DNA of 6,647 bases from Longimonas sp046498435 (GTDB lineage Bacteria; Bacteroidota; Rhodothermia; Rhodothermales; Salinibacteraceae): positions 1 through 6,647 of the forward strand of contig NZ_JAWOAR010000316.1 in NCBI RefSeq assembly GCF_046498435.1, read 5' to 3'. Under the pieces are notes generated by a model. That model saw only the letters and a list, made by a program, of their open reading frames with translations, did not search any database and was not told the DNA's origin. Below are positions 6,043 to 6,647 of this stretch, piece by piece. Positions within the stretch are counted from its first letter, which is position 1. Each line of letters opens with the position of its first letter. The position numbers were made by a program, and so were the translations under genes.

Positions 6043-6576
6043 ATGCCAATCGACACCCTCAAATCGAAGCGACGCCTGGTTGAAGAGTACGGTCTGGATG
6101 ACCGACAGGCCGAGGGCATTGTGGAACTCATTGCTCAGTCGGAAGAGCGCGGCGCCACCGCCTCCGACATCGAACTGGCGAAGCAAGAACTCAGCAGCCA
6201 ACTCGAAACGCTGCGCCAGGAGATGCAAGGCGGGGACGAAGCTCTACGATCAGAAACCGAGATGCTCCGTCAGGAAATGAAGGCCGGCGATGCGTCATTA
6301 CGTCAGGCCATACAAGCAGCGGACGAGGCGCTCCGGGCCGAGATCGAACTCCTGCGTGAAGAAATGCAAGCAGGAGCCAAATCGCTGCGTCAAGAAATGC
6401 AAGCAGGAGCCAAGTCGCTGCGTCAAGAAATACAGGCAGTGGACAAATCGCTGCGTCAAGAAATACAGGCGGTGGACAAATCGCTGCGTCAAGAAATACA
6501 GGCGGTGGACAAATCGCTACAGGGTGAGATCAAGGGCCTTCGCGAAGAAATGAAGGCCCTTGATCTCACCCTGTAG
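6043..6576 (+). CDS. Coiled-coil protein, DUF1640/CCDC90-like, C-terminus probably artefactual
   Basis: The frame encodes 177 residues. The N-terminus (DTLKSKRRLVEEYGLDDRQA, residues 4-23, followed by a helix to about 36) resembles bacterial DUF1640/CCDC90-like proteins, whose function is poorly known. From residue 50 onward it is a continuous coiled coil of repeats beginning with LR or LQ. Eleven-residue units (LRQEMQAGAKS, LRQEIQAVDKS) are mixed with seven-residue ones (LRSETEM, LRAEIEL, LQGEIKG). Such family members often end in a membrane helix; none is present here. The start is the first ATG after an in-frame stop at 5974-5976; no Shine-Dalgarno is seen. The last codons and the TAG stop lie in the right arm of a long inverted repeat that is antisense to the gene itself. 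The real protein therefore probably continues past about residue 173 with a different sequence, and this gene should be treated as truncated. The family assignment is from memory and moderate in certainty. Confidence 0.75.
   Translation: MPIDTLKSKRRLVEEYGLDDRQAEGIVELIAQSEERGATASDIELAKQELSSQLETLRQEMQGGDEALRSETEMLRQEMKAGDASLRQAIQAADEALRAEIELLREEMQAGAKSLRQEMQAGAKSLRQEIQAVDKSLRQEIQAVDKSLRQEIQAVDKSLQGEIKGLREEMKALDLTL
6352..6516 (+). repeat. Five 33-bp tandem repeats encoding 11-residue coiled-coil units
   Basis: Five successive 33-bp units begin with CTGCGT at 6352, 6385, 6418, 6451 and 6484. Each encodes LR(Q/E)E(M/I)QA(G/V)(A/D)KS. Units four and five are identical. Units one and two form a GGAGCC (AGAK) subtype and units three to five a GTGGAC (AVDK) subtype. 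The near-identity at DNA level points to recent expansion by slippage or unequal recombination. Confidence 0.95.
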
Positions 6577-6647
6577 CGATTTGTCCACCGCCTGTATTTC
6601 TTGACGCAGCGATTTGTCCACTGCCTGTATTTCTTGACGCAGCGACT
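6446..6647. repeat. Long inverted repeat (palindrome) at the right end of the window
   Basis: Bases 6553-6647 are the reverse complement of the sequence ending at 6540, with a 12-nt loop CGCGAAGAAATG (6541-6552). The first 69 bp of the arms (6472-6540 and 6553-6621) pair perfectly. Extended to 95 bp the ungapped arms differ at two positions (6471/6622 and 6447/6646). If one 33-bp unit is removed from the left arm, the right arm matches it without any difference, beginning at 6413. The structure continues to the last base of the window. Confidence 0.95.

Noticed and set aside
6352..6516. The 33-bp repeats considered as a CRISPR array
   Set aside because: The repeats are directly adjacent with no spacers and encode an in-frame coiled coil.
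6446..6647. The terminal inverted repeat considered as a transposon end or bidirectional terminator
   Set aside because: The arms are copies of coding repeats, not unique terminal repeats, and there is no transposase. Arms this long with repeat-unit substructure are not a terminator.

Overview
The window reads as ordinary chromosomal DNA, probably from a marine or halophilic member of the Bacteroidota/Rhodothermota group (Salinibacter-like relatives). This assignment is inferred from three things. A promoter upstream of the fasciclin gene matches the Bacteroidota pattern exactly (TTTG, 20 nt, TAGATTTG). Most genes start without a Shine-Dalgarno sequence. The exported fasciclin lipoprotein is extremely acidic, with about 45 Asp/Glu against 2 Lys/Arg in the mature part. 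No database search was possible, so the taxon is a hypothesis.

Layout: five genes lie on the minus strand and one on the plus strand. Reading the minus strand from right to left, they are an M19-family (renal-type) dipeptidase (5784-4756), an ATP-grasp ligase 72 bp behind it (4683-3472), a thiolase (3189-1999) with a hairpin terminator, a FAS1/fasciclin lipoprotein (1494-904) with its own promoter, Shine-Dalgarno and terminator, and a short-chain dehydrogenase/reductase (591 to beyond base 1, cut by the window edge). On the plus strand, diverging from the dipeptidase, is a coiled-coil protein resembling the DUF1640/CCDC90 family (6043-6576). It is built from 7- and 11-residue repeats, five of which form a 33-bp tandem DNA repeat.

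Functional links: the dipeptidase and the ATP-grasp ligase could be co-transcribed and could act on related peptide or amino-acid substrates. The thiolase, fasciclin and SDR genes look like independent transcription units. There is no sign of phage, insertion sequences, CRISPR, tRNA or rRNA.

The most striking structure is at the right end. Bases 6553-6647 are the reverse complement of the tandem-repeat part of the coiled-coil gene, folding about a 12-nt loop. The last residues and the stop codon of that gene lie inside this mirrored sequence. The most likely explanation is a fold-back (palindromic) artefact at a contig end seeded by a natural 9-bp inverted repeat; a genuine inverted duplication is possible but less likely. 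I found no convincing undescribed system. The other points worth a second look are the SDR with Ile in place of the catalytic Tyr and the dipeptidase/ATP-grasp pair.
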